DNA of 64,000 bases from Planococcus maritimus (lineage in GTDB: Bacteria > Bacillota > Bacilli > Bacillales_A > Planococcaceae), in assembly GCF_001687625.2 (NCBI RefSeq), contig NZ_CP016538.2, positions 2,634,501 to 2,698,500 of the forward strand, given 5' to 3'. Under the pieces are notes generated by a model that made no database searches, was not told the DNA's origin, and saw only the letters and a program-made list of their open reading frames with translations. How positions within the stretch are numbered: the stretch's first letter is position 1; each line of letters starts with the position of its first letter. Shown here in pieces: positions 56,537 through 64,000 of the stretch. Made by a program: the position numbers and the translations under genes.

Positions 56537-57181
56537 TCATACTTTTAAAATAGGCGGCAATTCCGCTTGATGCTTCAAAATAAGCCGTTTTAATAAGGAT
56601 TCGCTTTGGACGAGCGATACTTGGACCACTCGGCCGACCAATAAGGCAATAACGATTGTTCCAATGCCGACCGGTCCCCCGAGCATCCAGCCGATTAACG
56701 CCACCGCCACTTCAATAGAGGTCCGAATCGTGCTGACGCTAAACCCTGTTTGCTGAACCAAAATCAGCATCAAATCATCCCGTGGGCCAGCCCCCATTTT
56801 CGGCGCCACATATACGCCCACGCCATAGCCCATGACGATAATGCCAGCTGTGAAAATTAGTATTTGGCCGGCCAGGGAATGAATATCCGGAATGAGGTAA
56901 TTGAATAAATCAATAAACAATCCGATTAACAGCATATTTAGCCAGGTTCCGAACTGTGGCCATTTTCGCCTGACAAGTGAAGTGGTGCTGATCAGTATAA
57001 ATCCAGCAATGATTGACCACGAGCCGATCGTCAGGCCGAAATTTTCGTATAAGCCGACATGCAGAACATCCCAAGGCCCAATTCCTAGACGGTCGCCTTT
57101 GATGGTCATTGAAATGCCCAGTCCAAGCAGCATCATGCCGAACAGGAAAAACAGCCAACGATAATACATAGAAACTTTCAT
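56537..57181 (-). CDS. YczE/YitT-type membrane protein
   Basis: The 214-residue protein has five hydrophobic helices and the YczE family patterns GIGPWDVLHVGL and GAGPRDDLMLIL, two related G-x-G-P-x-D repeats that suggest internal duplication. The family is an uncharacterised transporter-like group. The ATG at 57181 follows AAGGAAAGAG; the frame starting 39 bases earlier encodes a hydrophilic leader and is unlikely. It is monocistronic. Confidence 0.82.
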   Translation of the reverse strand: MKVSMYYRWLFFLFGMMLLGLGISMTIKGDRLGIGPWDVLHVGLYENFGLTIGSWSIIAGFILISTTSLVRRKWPQFGTWLNMLLIGLFIDLFNYLIPDIHSLAGQILIFTAGIIVMGYGVGVYVAPKMGAGPRDDLMLILVQQTGFSVSTIRTSIEVAVALIGWMLGGPVGIGTIVIALLVGRVVQVSLVQSESLLKRLILKHQAELPPILKV

Positions 57182-57234
57182 TCTCTTTCCTTCTTTCTTA
57201 TGAACCTTGAACGCTCTCAAAGTAGCAGTGACTC

Positions 57235-57723
57235 TTATGACTTTGCTGTCAATTCCGCGAGCTCCCCTTTTGTTGCCTTCAGTAAATCTTCGGGTGCCAT
57301 TTTCAACTGCGCACCGATTTTCCCAGCAGAAACGATTATTTCATTCAATTCCGAGGCTTGATTGGCGACGAATGTCCGAAGCGGCTTTTTCATGCCGAAC
57401 GGAGAGCAGCCGCCGCGCACGTATCCCGTCAGCGGCAAAATTTCTTTGACCGGAACCATGTCGACTTTCTTTTCTCCACAGGCTTTCGCGGCCAGCTTTA
57501 AATCCAACTCTTCTGCAACCGGAACGAGAAAGACGTAATGATTTTTAGAAGAGCCTGCAGCGACGAGTGTCTTATACACCGCTTCAACAGGCGCACCGAT
57601 TTTCGACGCTACCGATACACCGTCGATTTTCCCGTCATCGGTACTGTACTGGAGCGACTCATAATCGATTTTTTCGCGATCTAAAATTCGTGCGGCATTG
57701 GTCTTTGCTGCTTTTTTCGCCAC
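57235..57723 (-). CDS. ybaK: Cys-tRNA(Pro) deacylase YbaK
   Basis: The 162-residue YbaK/EbsC protein has KTNAARILDREKI, the catalytic lysine region VYKTLVA and the substrate loop GYVRGGCSPFGMKK. It hydrolyses cysteine mis-attached to tRNA-Pro. It lies 15 bases downstream of topB and is probably cotranscribed. The final residues are Lys/Ser-rich without special features. Confidence 0.92.
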   Translation of the reverse strand: MAKKAAKTNAARILDREKIDYESLQYSTDDGKIDGVSVASKIGAPVEAVYKTLVAAGSSKNHYVFLVPVAEELDLKLAAKACGEKKVDMVPVKEILPLTGYVRGGCSPFGMKKPLRTFVANQASELNEIIVSAGKIGAQLKMAPEDLLKATKGELAELTAKS

Positions 57724-57738
57724 CTTGCCCCCTCCTAT

Positions 57739-59898
57739 TCAGTCGTTTTGCTCGAGCATTTTCTTCAAAGCATCCGCCATTGCTGTATTTTGTGGCGGCT
57801 CATCTTGTTTTTTCAAGTACTTATTGACGTCTTTCTTATTCGCCTTTGATTGTCCTGCTTTTTTGCGTTTTTCAAATGCCGATAGTTTTTCACGGTGTCC
57901 GCATTTGCAAACGAACATTTTATTATCTCCATCACCGACCATGTCCATGCGTTTGTGGCAGTTTGGACAGCGGGCATTGGTCTGCATTGAGACGTTTTTC
58001 TTGAACCCGCATTCACGGTCCTGGCACACGTGCATCTTGCCGCGTTTGCCGTTTACTTCAAGCAAAGGCTTGCCGCAGTCCGGGCACATTTTGCCGGTGA
58101 TGTTATCGTGCTTGAATTTCTTGTCGCTTGATTTGATCTCCGCTACTGATTTTTTCGAAAACGCGACCATTTCTTTCATGAATTGCTCTTTCTTCAATTG
58201 GCCTTTGGCGATTTTCGTCAATTGAGTTTCCCAATCAGCCGTCAATTTTGGCGATTTCAAATCTTCTGGAACAAGTTCCAAAAGCTGGCGGCCTTTCGAT
58301 GTAATCGTCAGGTCCTTGCCTTTTTTCTCGATCAGGAAGCTATTGAACAATTTATCGATAATGTCCGCACGCGTGGCAACGGTACCAAGACCGCCAGTTT
58401 CCCCAAGTGTCTGGATGAGCGCTTTCGATTCGCCCGCCATGAACTGAGCTGGATTTTCCATTGCTCCGAGCAAGGTTCCTTCATTGAAAAACGCCGGTGG
58501 CTTTGTTTTGCCTTCTGTCAGCGTGATGCCTTTCAATTCCACAGACTGTCCTTGCTCGAAGGGTGCGAGTGTCGACTCGCCTTCCTCACCGGCGTCTTTG
58601 TAGACACGCTTCCAGCCTTCGTTGCGAATCGTATTGCCTTTCGCCTGGAAGGTTTCGCCGGAAACGTCGAGCGTGACGGTCGTCCGGTCGTACTCATGCT
58701 GTGGCAGGAAGACAGCGAGGAAGCGGCGAACGATCATATCGTATAGTTTGTATTCTTTGTCGCTGAGTTCGTGAAGCATCGGTGTTTCTTCTGTCGGGAT
58801 GATGGCGTGGTGATCCGACACTTTCGCATCGTCGATGACGCCTTTTTGCGGAACGCCTGCACTTTTCAAAGCAGAGTTCGCAAGCGAACGGTACTCGCCG
58901 ACCTGCACCGCTTTGATGTGCTCTTTCAAGGTTCCTTTCATATCACTCGTCAAATGCTTCGAGTCTGTACGTGGGTACGTGACGATTTTGTAGCGCTCGT
59001 ACAGGTTCTGCAACGTGTTGAGCGTTTCTTTCGCAGACCAGCTGTAACGCTTGTACGCTTCTTTTTGCAATTCCGTCAAATCAAATAATGGCGGCGCCGG
59101 TTGTTTTTTCGGCGCAATCTTCACGTCCGTTACCTTGCCTTGATGTGCCGCGTCGAGCTTGGCGAATAACTGGTCGATTTTATCTTTATCGAAGCTCTGA
59201 GTTGTTTGGCCGTCTGTCCAGGTAAATGACGCCTTGTCGCTGATTGCCTGAAGGCCGTAATAAGGCTTCGGCTGGAAGTTGCGGATGTCTTGTTCGCGCT
59301 GTGCAATCATTGCTAAAGTAGGTGTCTGTACGCGTCCCGTCGATAATTGGGCATTGTGCTTCACTGTCAAGGCACGCGTCGCGTTAATCCCGACAACCCA
59401 GTCAGCTTCTGCGCGGGCGACCGCCGCCTGGAATAAGCTTTCGTACGCTTTGCCGTCTTTCAAGTTTTGGAAGCCATCTTTGATCGCCTTATCAGTAACT
59501 GAGGAGATCCATAGACGTTTGACTGGCTTGTTGACTTTGGCTTGTTCTAAAATCCAGCGAGCCACCAGTTCCCCTTCGCGCCCTGCATCGGTCGCGATGA
59601 TGACGTCTTTTACATCTCCGCGATTCAGCTGCGCTTTGACCGCATTGTATTGCTTCATGGTCTGTTTGATCGGCACCAATTTGAATGGCTCCGGAAGAAT
59701 TGGCAAGCTTTCCATCTTCCATTCTTTTAAATCGTTATTGTATTGTTCCGGCTGTGCATGCGTCACCAAATGGCCAAGTGCCCAAGTGACGATATATTGT
59801 TTGCCTTCTAAAAAGCCGTTCCCTTTTTGAGAGCATCCGAGCACTCGCGCAATGTCGCGCGCAACGGATGGCTTTTCTGCAAGAACTACTGATTTCAT
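57739..59898 (-). CDS. topB: DNA topoisomerase III TopB
   Basis: The 719-residue type IA topoisomerase starts with a Toprim domain (LAEKPSVARDIARVLG, then ATDAGREGELVARWIL with the acidic metal site). It has the active-site tyrosine in VTYPRTDSKHL near residue 310 and ends with two zinc-ribbon motifs (CPDCGKPLL...CQDRECG; CPNCHKRM...CKCGHR). It relaxes negative supercoils and decatenates DNA. Length is normal for Bacillales TopB. A 100-bp upstream region has no obvious regulator site. Confidence 0.95.
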   Translation of the reverse strand: MKSVVLAEKPSVARDIARVLGCSQKGNGFLEGKQYIVTWALGHLVTHAQPEQYNNDLKEWKMESLPILPEPFKLVPIKQTMKQYNAVKAQLNRGDVKDVIIATDAGREGELVARWILEQAKVNKPVKRLWISSVTDKAIKDGFQNLKDGKAYESLFQAAVARAEADWVVGINATRALTVKHNAQLSTGRVQTPTLAMIAQREQDIRNFQPKPYYGLQAISDKASFTWTDGQTTQSFDKDKIDQLFAKLDAAHQGKVTDVKIAPKKQPAPPLFDLTELQKEAYKRYSWSAKETLNTLQNLYERYKIVTYPRTDSKHLTSDMKGTLKEHIKAVQVGEYRSLANSALKSAGVPQKGVIDDAKVSDHHAIIPTEETPMLHELSDKEYKLYDMIVRRFLAVFLPQHEYDRTTVTLDVSGETFQAKGNTIRNEGWKRVYKDAGEEGESTLAPFEQGQSVELKGITLTEGKTKPPAFFNEGTLLGAMENPAQFMAGESKALIQTLGETGGLGTVATRADIIDKLFNSFLIEKKGKDLTITSKGRQLLELVPEDLKSPKLTADWETQLTKIAKGQLKKEQFMKEMVAFSKKSVAEIKSSDKKFKHDNITGKMCPDCGKPLLEVNGKRGKMHVCQDRECGFKKNVSMQTNARCPNCHKRMDMVGDGDNKMFVCKCGHREKLSAFEKRKKAGQSKANKKDVNKYLKKQDEPPQNTAMADALKKMLEQND

Positions 59899-59997
59899 AA
59901 GTTAAAACCCCTTTTCTACAGCGTCTAGTATAGCATCTTCTCTCCCTTCTTGTGCAGGCAGAGCTGCTGGCTCGTGATTGCGAACAAGCTTCTTGTT

Positions 59998-60232
59998 TGG
60001 GACATAAATAATCTATTACTCTTCTATGAATTAGAATTGTGAAATACTTTAAATATTAAAAAATTAATGATCTATTTAAGTATTTGGAGAAGCGTTCGCT
60101 CGACTCCTGTGGATCAGCGAGACGACCGAGACCCCGCAAGGAGCTCAGCGACTGAGGAGGCTTGGGCGCGAGCCCACGGAAAGCGAGCGATAAGCTTCGG
60201 AAAATACAGCTTCTTAACTTTCTACACAAGCT
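59998..60232 (+). repeat. Terminator-associated interspersed element, copy C
   Basis: The right 150 bp (from AGTATTTGGAGAAGCG at about 60079) closely match copies A and B, including the TGGGC-GCGA-GCCCA hairpin and the CTTCTTAACTTTCT end. The left half is AT-rich and diverged but keeps a TCTATTA stretch at the same place as copy A. The right end abuts a terminator, as in A and B. The left flank has a different palindrome, AACAAG-CTT-CTTGTT (59983-59997), instead of a second copy of that terminator. The left boundary is an estimate from alignment length. Confidence 0.7.
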
Positions 60233-60259
60233 AAAAAAACCTCCCGAGGGAGGTTTTTT
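60233..60259 (-). terminator. Terminator of the FMN reductase gene
   Basis: AAAAAACCTCCC and GGGAGGTTTTTT pair almost without loop; it ends at the stop codon of the minus-strand reductase and is directly adjacent to the interspersed element copy C. Confidence 0.88.
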
Positions 60260-60829
60260 TCAATGGTCATCAATATCGAGTGTTTCTTTCGATAAATGAG
60301 TGCTCATTTTAGCGTATTGGTTGAACACGCGTGCGAGTTCACGCAGACGGTCATGAACATCGTCATTGATGATCGCATTTGTATCATCAAAATGGCTTGT
60401 ATGCGTATAGACGTAATTCGGTGTCACCAAGCAGCGGAAATAATCAAGAATCGGTTTCAGCTGATTTTCAATAACTAGGTGATGCTGGTACGTACCGCCG
60501 TTTGCAACGATTGATACGGGCTTATAGCGCATGGTCCGCGGGTGAAGCATGTCGAAGGCGTTTTTCAACACGCCAGGAATCGATCCTTGAAAAATCGGGG
60601 AAGCAATGATGTAACCATCTGCTTCTTCAAAGCGCCGCACCATTTCACGCATGCTGTCGTTGTATTCAGCATTTGGACGGCCATCTACGAATTGATGTTC
60701 ATACTCGCTCATGCTCAAAATGCTCAATTCCATCGATGGGTCTATTTGTTCCAGATAGACTTTGACCTGTTCCAACACAGCGCCTGTTTTGCGCCCTAAA
60801 ATTGTCCCATCCACTAATAATATTTTCAT
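60260..60829 (-). CDS. NADPH-dependent FMN reductase family protein
   Basis: The 189-residue flavodoxin-fold protein has the phosphate-binding opening VDGTILGRKTGAVLEQ and the FMN contacts ASPIFQGSIPGVLKNAFD and VANGGTYQH. Members reduce FMN, azo dyes, quinones or chromate with NAD(P)H. The GTILGRKTG variant replaces the usual GSxRxxS/GSLRxxS. The physiological substrate cannot be assigned. It is monocistronic. Confidence 0.85.
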   Translation of the reverse strand: MKILLVDGTILGRKTGAVLEQVKVYLEQIDPSMELSILSMSEYEHQFVDGRPNAEYNDSMREMVRRFEEADGYIIASPIFQGSIPGVLKNAFDMLHPRTMRYKPVSIVANGGTYQHHLVIENQLKPILDYFRCLVTPNYVYTHTSHFDDTNAIINDDVHDRLRELARVFNQYAKMSTHLSKETLDIDDH

Positions 60830-60985
60830 TCTCCTGAATCCTCCTTGACTCCGTATAAGCAGGCATCGAAACTGAGACTGCTTGTTGCTATTGATTAACT
60901 GGTGCAGTGTATAACTGCAACGATAAGTTAATCATAGCAAAGACAGATTCCCTGTGCGCGCCTATAGGGCTTATAATGAAAGATT

Positions 60986-62821
60986 TCATTCTTTAGTCTG
61001 AGAATCCTTTTTGTTGCGCTTACTTTCCAAACGCTCTTGGATTCGATCGGAATCACGTTCGGGACCTGTGAAACTGATGATGGTATCGCCTTGTTTCGGC
61101 TCTAAAACTTTATCGGACGTAAAGAATTCAATATTCCCTTGCGCCGTTTCAACGAACAAAGGAATCGTATTGGCAGACCATCTTTGATTGAACTCTTCGT
61201 ATGTGAAACGTTCCGTCAATTTCGTCGAACGAATGGCATAGCCTCGTTCTTCCTTATCGTCGAGTGCATGAATGTTCCAGTCTTCAGTAAATAGGATACG
61301 CCCGCTTAAAGATGAATGGAAATCAGCTGGGTCTCCTTGATGGAGCGCTGTTTGGTACAAATTGATGCGGCCCATTTCAGGCACAAAGTTATTGACGACC
61401 AGTGCATTGAACGAATCCGTTTCAGAAGCGACAATCATTTTTTCGTATGGCGTCAAATCCACTTCGTATTCGGTATGTTCGGAAAGGATGTTCCCGACAT
61501 AGGTCTTGATGCCGATTTGGCGTGCTTTTTGCAGGCGCCCCCAGGAATCATCGACGAGCAGTACATTCTTTTCCATATCGTAAAGGGCTTTCGCCAGTAC
61601 AGTCGTAAATCTGCTGGCCCCGATGATAATAATCCCCGGATCTTCTGAGGAAGCAAGGCCCAGTTTTCGACCGACCCACGTAATGGAAAAACCATGCGCG
61701 ACAACCGTGGAAAACACGAGTGCAAAGGTTAACGCCGTCAGAAGTTCCGCATCTTCAAATCCGGCATCCAATAAGACATTGGCAAAATAGCCGGACACTG
61801 TCAGTGCGACAATGCCGCGAGGGGCGATCCACCCAATTAAGGCTTTTTCCCGCCAATTCAAGTCCGTGCCAATGGTCGATAGCCAAATGGAAAGTGGCCG
61901 GACAATGAAAAGCATAGCCAGGACAAACAAAATAATGGACCAATTGAAGATTTCGAACAACACATCCATGCTGAGAGAAGCAGTTAGCATCATGAAGACA
62001 CTTGAAATCAGTAGGATGGACATCGTTTCTTTAAAGTGCCTCATGTCATTGATGGAAGTGATGTTCATATTGGCCATGACCATCCCCATCGCTGTAACTG
62101 CAAGTAACCCGGTTTCGTGCATGACAATATCGGAGATGACAAAAGTCAACAACACCACACCGAAAACCATTGGCGATTTGAGGAATTCAGGAATCTGCCC
62201 GCGTTCGAACATCGCCCCCATCCCAAAGCCTGCCACTGCACCCAAGATAATCGCAAAAAGCGCTGCAAGGAAAAACAATCCGAATGCAGCCGCAGTCACT
62301 TCTCCTTCGGCAAATAATACAAATTGGAAAGCGAACAGCGCGAGCAAGGCGCCGAACGGGTCGACGATAATACCTTCCCATTTCAATAATGCGGCTGGCC
62401 GAGCTTTTAACTTAGCCTGGCGAAGCAGCGGCATGATCACGGTCGGGCCTGTGACGATAAACAAACCGCCAATGACAAATGATACGGCCCATGACAGCCC
62501 AGCCACATAATGAGAAGCCAAGGTACCGCCACCCCAGGCAAGCAAGGCACCGAACGTAACGATGCGCCACACAGGCTTACTGAAACCGCGGATTTCTTTG
62601 AAATTCAAGTTCAAGCTGCCTTCGAATAAGATAATCGCAACAGCAAGCGACACTAGTGGCCTGAATAAATCCCCAAAACTTTCATCCGGGGAGATGACAT
62701 TAAAAATCGGGCCAATCAATAACCCGGCAATGGACATCAACACAATCGCAGGAAGGCGGAGACGCCAGGCGATCCACTGTGACAGAACGCCGAGGAAAAT
62801 AATTAACATAATATCGAACAA
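60986..62821 (-). CDS. CPA-family cation:proton antiporter with RCK (TrkA-N) domain
   Basis: The 611-residue protein has about twelve membrane segments in residues 1-390, with FIVTGPTVIMPLLRQ and a conserved acidic membrane residue in KWEGIIVDPFGALLA. A Rossmann-like TrkA-N domain (IIIIGASRFTTVLAKALYD, VDDSWGRLQKAR, YVGNIL) and a short C-terminal TrkA-C-like part (GDTIISFTG) follow. It resembles NhaP2/KefB-type K+ or Na+ exporters gated by nucleotide. It is separate from the shorter antiporter at 20723. AGGAAGTGAG-type ribosome binding site. Confidence 0.87.
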   Translation of the reverse strand: MFDIMLIIFLGVLSQWIAWRLRLPAIVLMSIAGLLIGPIFNVISPDESFGDLFRPLVSLAVAIILFEGSLNLNFKEIRGFSKPVWRIVTFGALLAWGGGTLASHYVAGLSWAVSFVIGGLFIVTGPTVIMPLLRQAKLKARPAALLKWEGIIVDPFGALLALFAFQFVLFAEGEVTAAAFGLFFLAALFAIILGAVAGFGMGAMFERGQIPEFLKSPMVFGVVLLTFVISDIVMHETGLLAVTAMGMVMANMNITSINDMRHFKETMSILLISSVFMMLTASLSMDVLFEIFNWSIILFVLAMLFIVRPLSIWLSTIGTDLNWREKALIGWIAPRGIVALTVSGYFANVLLDAGFEDAELLTALTFALVFSTVVAHGFSITWVGRKLGLASSEDPGIIIIGASRFTTVLAKALYDMEKNVLLVDDSWGRLQKARQIGIKTYVGNILSEHTEYEVDLTPYEKMIVASETDSFNALVVNNFVPEMGRINLYQTALHQGDPADFHSSLSGRILFTEDWNIHALDDKEERGYAIRSTKLTERFTYEEFNQRWSANTIPLFVETAQGNIEFFTSDKVLEPKQGDTIISFTGPERDSDRIQERLESKRNKKDSQTKE

Positions 62822-62970
62822 TAAGCTGTCGATGGCATCTCACTTCCTTTTTTCGTTTTTTGTTATTATATAGGAGTAGTAGTGCGCAATGAAAGCGAGA
62901 AGCGCCAAGCGTATGGATTTAAATTTTCTCTATTTGTGGTACAATACAGAGAAAAACTAGGGTGATTTGG

Positions 62971-63153
62971 TTGAACAAGCAGGAAATTGAATACGCAATC
63001 GCCGAATTGAAGAGCGATTACGTACGCCAACAGGGTGATATTGAAAAACTAGAAACGACCGGCCACACAAAAATGGTCGACAAAGCCGAAGAACGGCTTG
63101 AAAAAATGGAACAGCGTCTTGCGGAATTAAACAAAAAACTCGCGGAACTTTAA
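62971..63153 (+). CDS. Small coiled-coil protein (SE1832 family)
   Basis: The 60-residue, highly charged protein is almost entirely predicted alpha-helix with heptad-like Leu/Ile spacing (KQEIEYAIAELKSDYV, ERLEKMEQRLAELNKKLAEL). It matches a small conserved Firmicutes family of unknown function. I chose a TTG at 62971 with GGGTGA upstream; a GTG 9 bases earlier is an alternative. Its stop codon lies inside the loop of a terminator-like hairpin that precedes the ABC-F gene. Confidence 0.7.
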   Translation: MNKQEIEYAIAELKSDYVRQQGDIEKLETTGHTKMVDKAEERLEKMEQRLAELNKKLAEL

Positions 63154-63168
63154 CCGCGGTTTTTTTTA
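63141..63168 (+). terminator. Terminator-like hairpin between the small ORF and the ABC-F gene
   Basis: CGCGG/CCGCG forms a short stem with an eight-base loop (containing the stop codon) followed by eight thymines. The next gene starts 23 bases later, so it may act as a terminator or attenuator controlled by translation of the small frame. Confidence 0.6.
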
Positions 63169-63190
63169 TGGAAAGTGGAGGAACACATAA

Positions 63191-64000
63191 ATGAGTTTAT
63201 TAACAGTAGAAAACCTAAGCCACACATTCGGTGACCGTACTTTATTCAATGACATTTCGTTTCGGTTAGTCGAAGGAGAACATGTCGGACTCGTCGGGGC
63301 AAACGGCGTCGGCAAATCGACATTGATGAATATTTTGACAGGCAAACAAATTCACGATGGCGGCAAAGTCGAATGGCAGCCGAAGACCCACTACGGCTAT
63401 TTGGACCAGCATACGCAACTCGCACCTGGCCGTACCATCCGTCAAACTTTGCAAGATGCCTTCTTGCCACTTTACGAAAAAGAAAAAGAATTGAATGACA
63501 TCGCCATGCAAATGGGCGAAGCCGATCCTGAGCAACTCGAATCATTGCTCGAACAAATGGCTGAAGTACAAGATGCACTCGATGCCGGCGATTTTTATAC
63601 CTTGGATGTCAAAGTGGACGAAATCGCACGTGGGCTTGGGCTCGATGCTATCGGTCTTGAGCGCAACGTGGAATCTCTCTCCGGCGGCCAGCGGACCAAA
63701 CTTCTTTTGGCCAAACTATTGCTGGAAAAACCGAAAGTATTACTTCTGGATGAGCCGACCAACTATTTGGATGAAGAACATATCCAATGGCTCGTCAATT
63801 ACTTGAAAAACTATCCGCATGCTTTCCTTTTGATTTCGCATGATACGGAATTCATGAGTTCAGTAACCGGCGTTATTTTCCACCTGGAATTCTCCCGACT
63901 GAACCGTTACACTGCTTCTTATGAGAAATTCATCGAGCTTGCGGAACTGGCGAAAAAGCAACACCTTGAAGCATACGAAAAACAAGAAGATATGATCAAG
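63191..64000 (+). CDS. ABC-F family ATPase, N-terminal part (cut by window edge)
   Basis: The visible 270 residues cover the first nucleotide-binding domain: Walker A GANGVGKST (36-44), signature LSGGQRTK near 160 and Walker B LLLDEPTNYLDEEH near 180, with no membrane segments. The linker (RYTASYEKFIEL) begins at the end. The opening SLLTVENLSHTFGDRTLF resembles YfmM/YdiF-type housekeeping ABC-F proteins that act on ribosomes. Whether it confers antibiotic protection depends on the interdomain linker outside this window. AGTGGAGG precedes the ATG. Confidence 0.88.
   Translation, partial: MSLLTVENLSHTFGDRTLFNDISFRLVEGEHVGLVGANGVGKSTLMNILTGKQIHDGGKVEWQPKTHYGYLDQHTQLAPGRTIRQTLQDAFLPLYEKEKELNDIAMQMGEADPEQLESLLEQMAEVQDALDAGDFYTLDVKVDEIARGLGLDAIGLERNVESLSGGQRTKLLLAKLLLEKPKVLLLDEPTNYLDEEHIQWLVNYLKNYPHAFLLISHDTEFMSSVTGVIFHLEFSRLNRYTASYEKFIELAELAKKQHLEAYEKQEDMIK

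Overview
The window comes from a mid-GC Gram-positive bacterium of the Bacillales. The likeliest home is the Planococcaceae (Planococcus-like), inferred from gene content only. Pointers are a ywhD-ywhB-ywgA-ywfO-lipL-hemQ-ywdK-ywdI-ung-pdxK neighbourhood that resembles Bacillus subtilis gene order, a bacillithiol gene (bshB2), LipL-type lipoylation, coproheme decarboxylase HemQ and strong AGGAGG-type ribosome binding sites. It looks like ordinary chromosome: no phage, integrase, intact transposase, rRNA, tRNA or CRISPR was seen.

Layout. 1-7.9 kb (minus strand) is a fatty/branched-acid degradation cluster: fadF, then mmgA-like thiolase, 3-hydroxybutyryl-CoA dehydrogenase, two acyl-CoA dehydrogenases, a TetR regulator and the start of the B12-dependent mutase icmF. 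Two related FadR-like operators and a cre-like site lie at its promoters. 8-18.2 kb (minus) is a cobalamin uptake and salvage operon (btuF, btuC, btuD-cbiZ fusion, cbiB, cobD, cobU, cobS, cobC, a CobU-like gene, pduO, cblT, cblS) behind a clear cobalamin riboswitch. Its adenosylcobalamin product is the cofactor of IcmF next door. 18.2-24.3 kb holds argS-ywiB, a Na+/H+ antiporter and speE-speB. 24.7-33.6 kb holds the conserved housekeeping genes named above. 33.7-39.5 kb has an orphan peptide-type permease pair, yojF-bshB2, a yjiH transporter and an NAD-epimerase-type threonine dehydrogenase. 39.7-46.2 kb has a tcyABC-like cystine importer, a YfcC transporter with a dipeptide-epimerase-like enzyme, and a divergent M20 peptidase. 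47.5-57.7 kb has kbl, a YhgE/Pip exporter with a MarR regulator, a secreted zinc protease, the yrrT-luxS-mccA-mccB methionine-to-cysteine operon, a YczE membrane protein and ybaK. 57.7-64 kb has topB, an FMN reductase, a CPA antiporter with an RCK domain, a small coiled-coil protein and the start of an ABC-F ATPase.

The unexpected content is in the non-coding DNA. Three families of structured repeats occur. One is a roughly 240-bp element whose three copies all abut the terminator of a minus-strand gene in the same orientation; at two loci the locus-specific terminator hairpin is duplicated on both sides of the element. The second is a modular palindromic family in the btuF leader and behind speB, whose stems show compensatory base changes. 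The third is a structured unit in a 216-bp tandem array at 46.3-47.1 kb, with an inverted diverged copy at 25.75 kb. No new protein-based defence or mobile system was found; the terminator-associated element is the best candidate for something undescribed.
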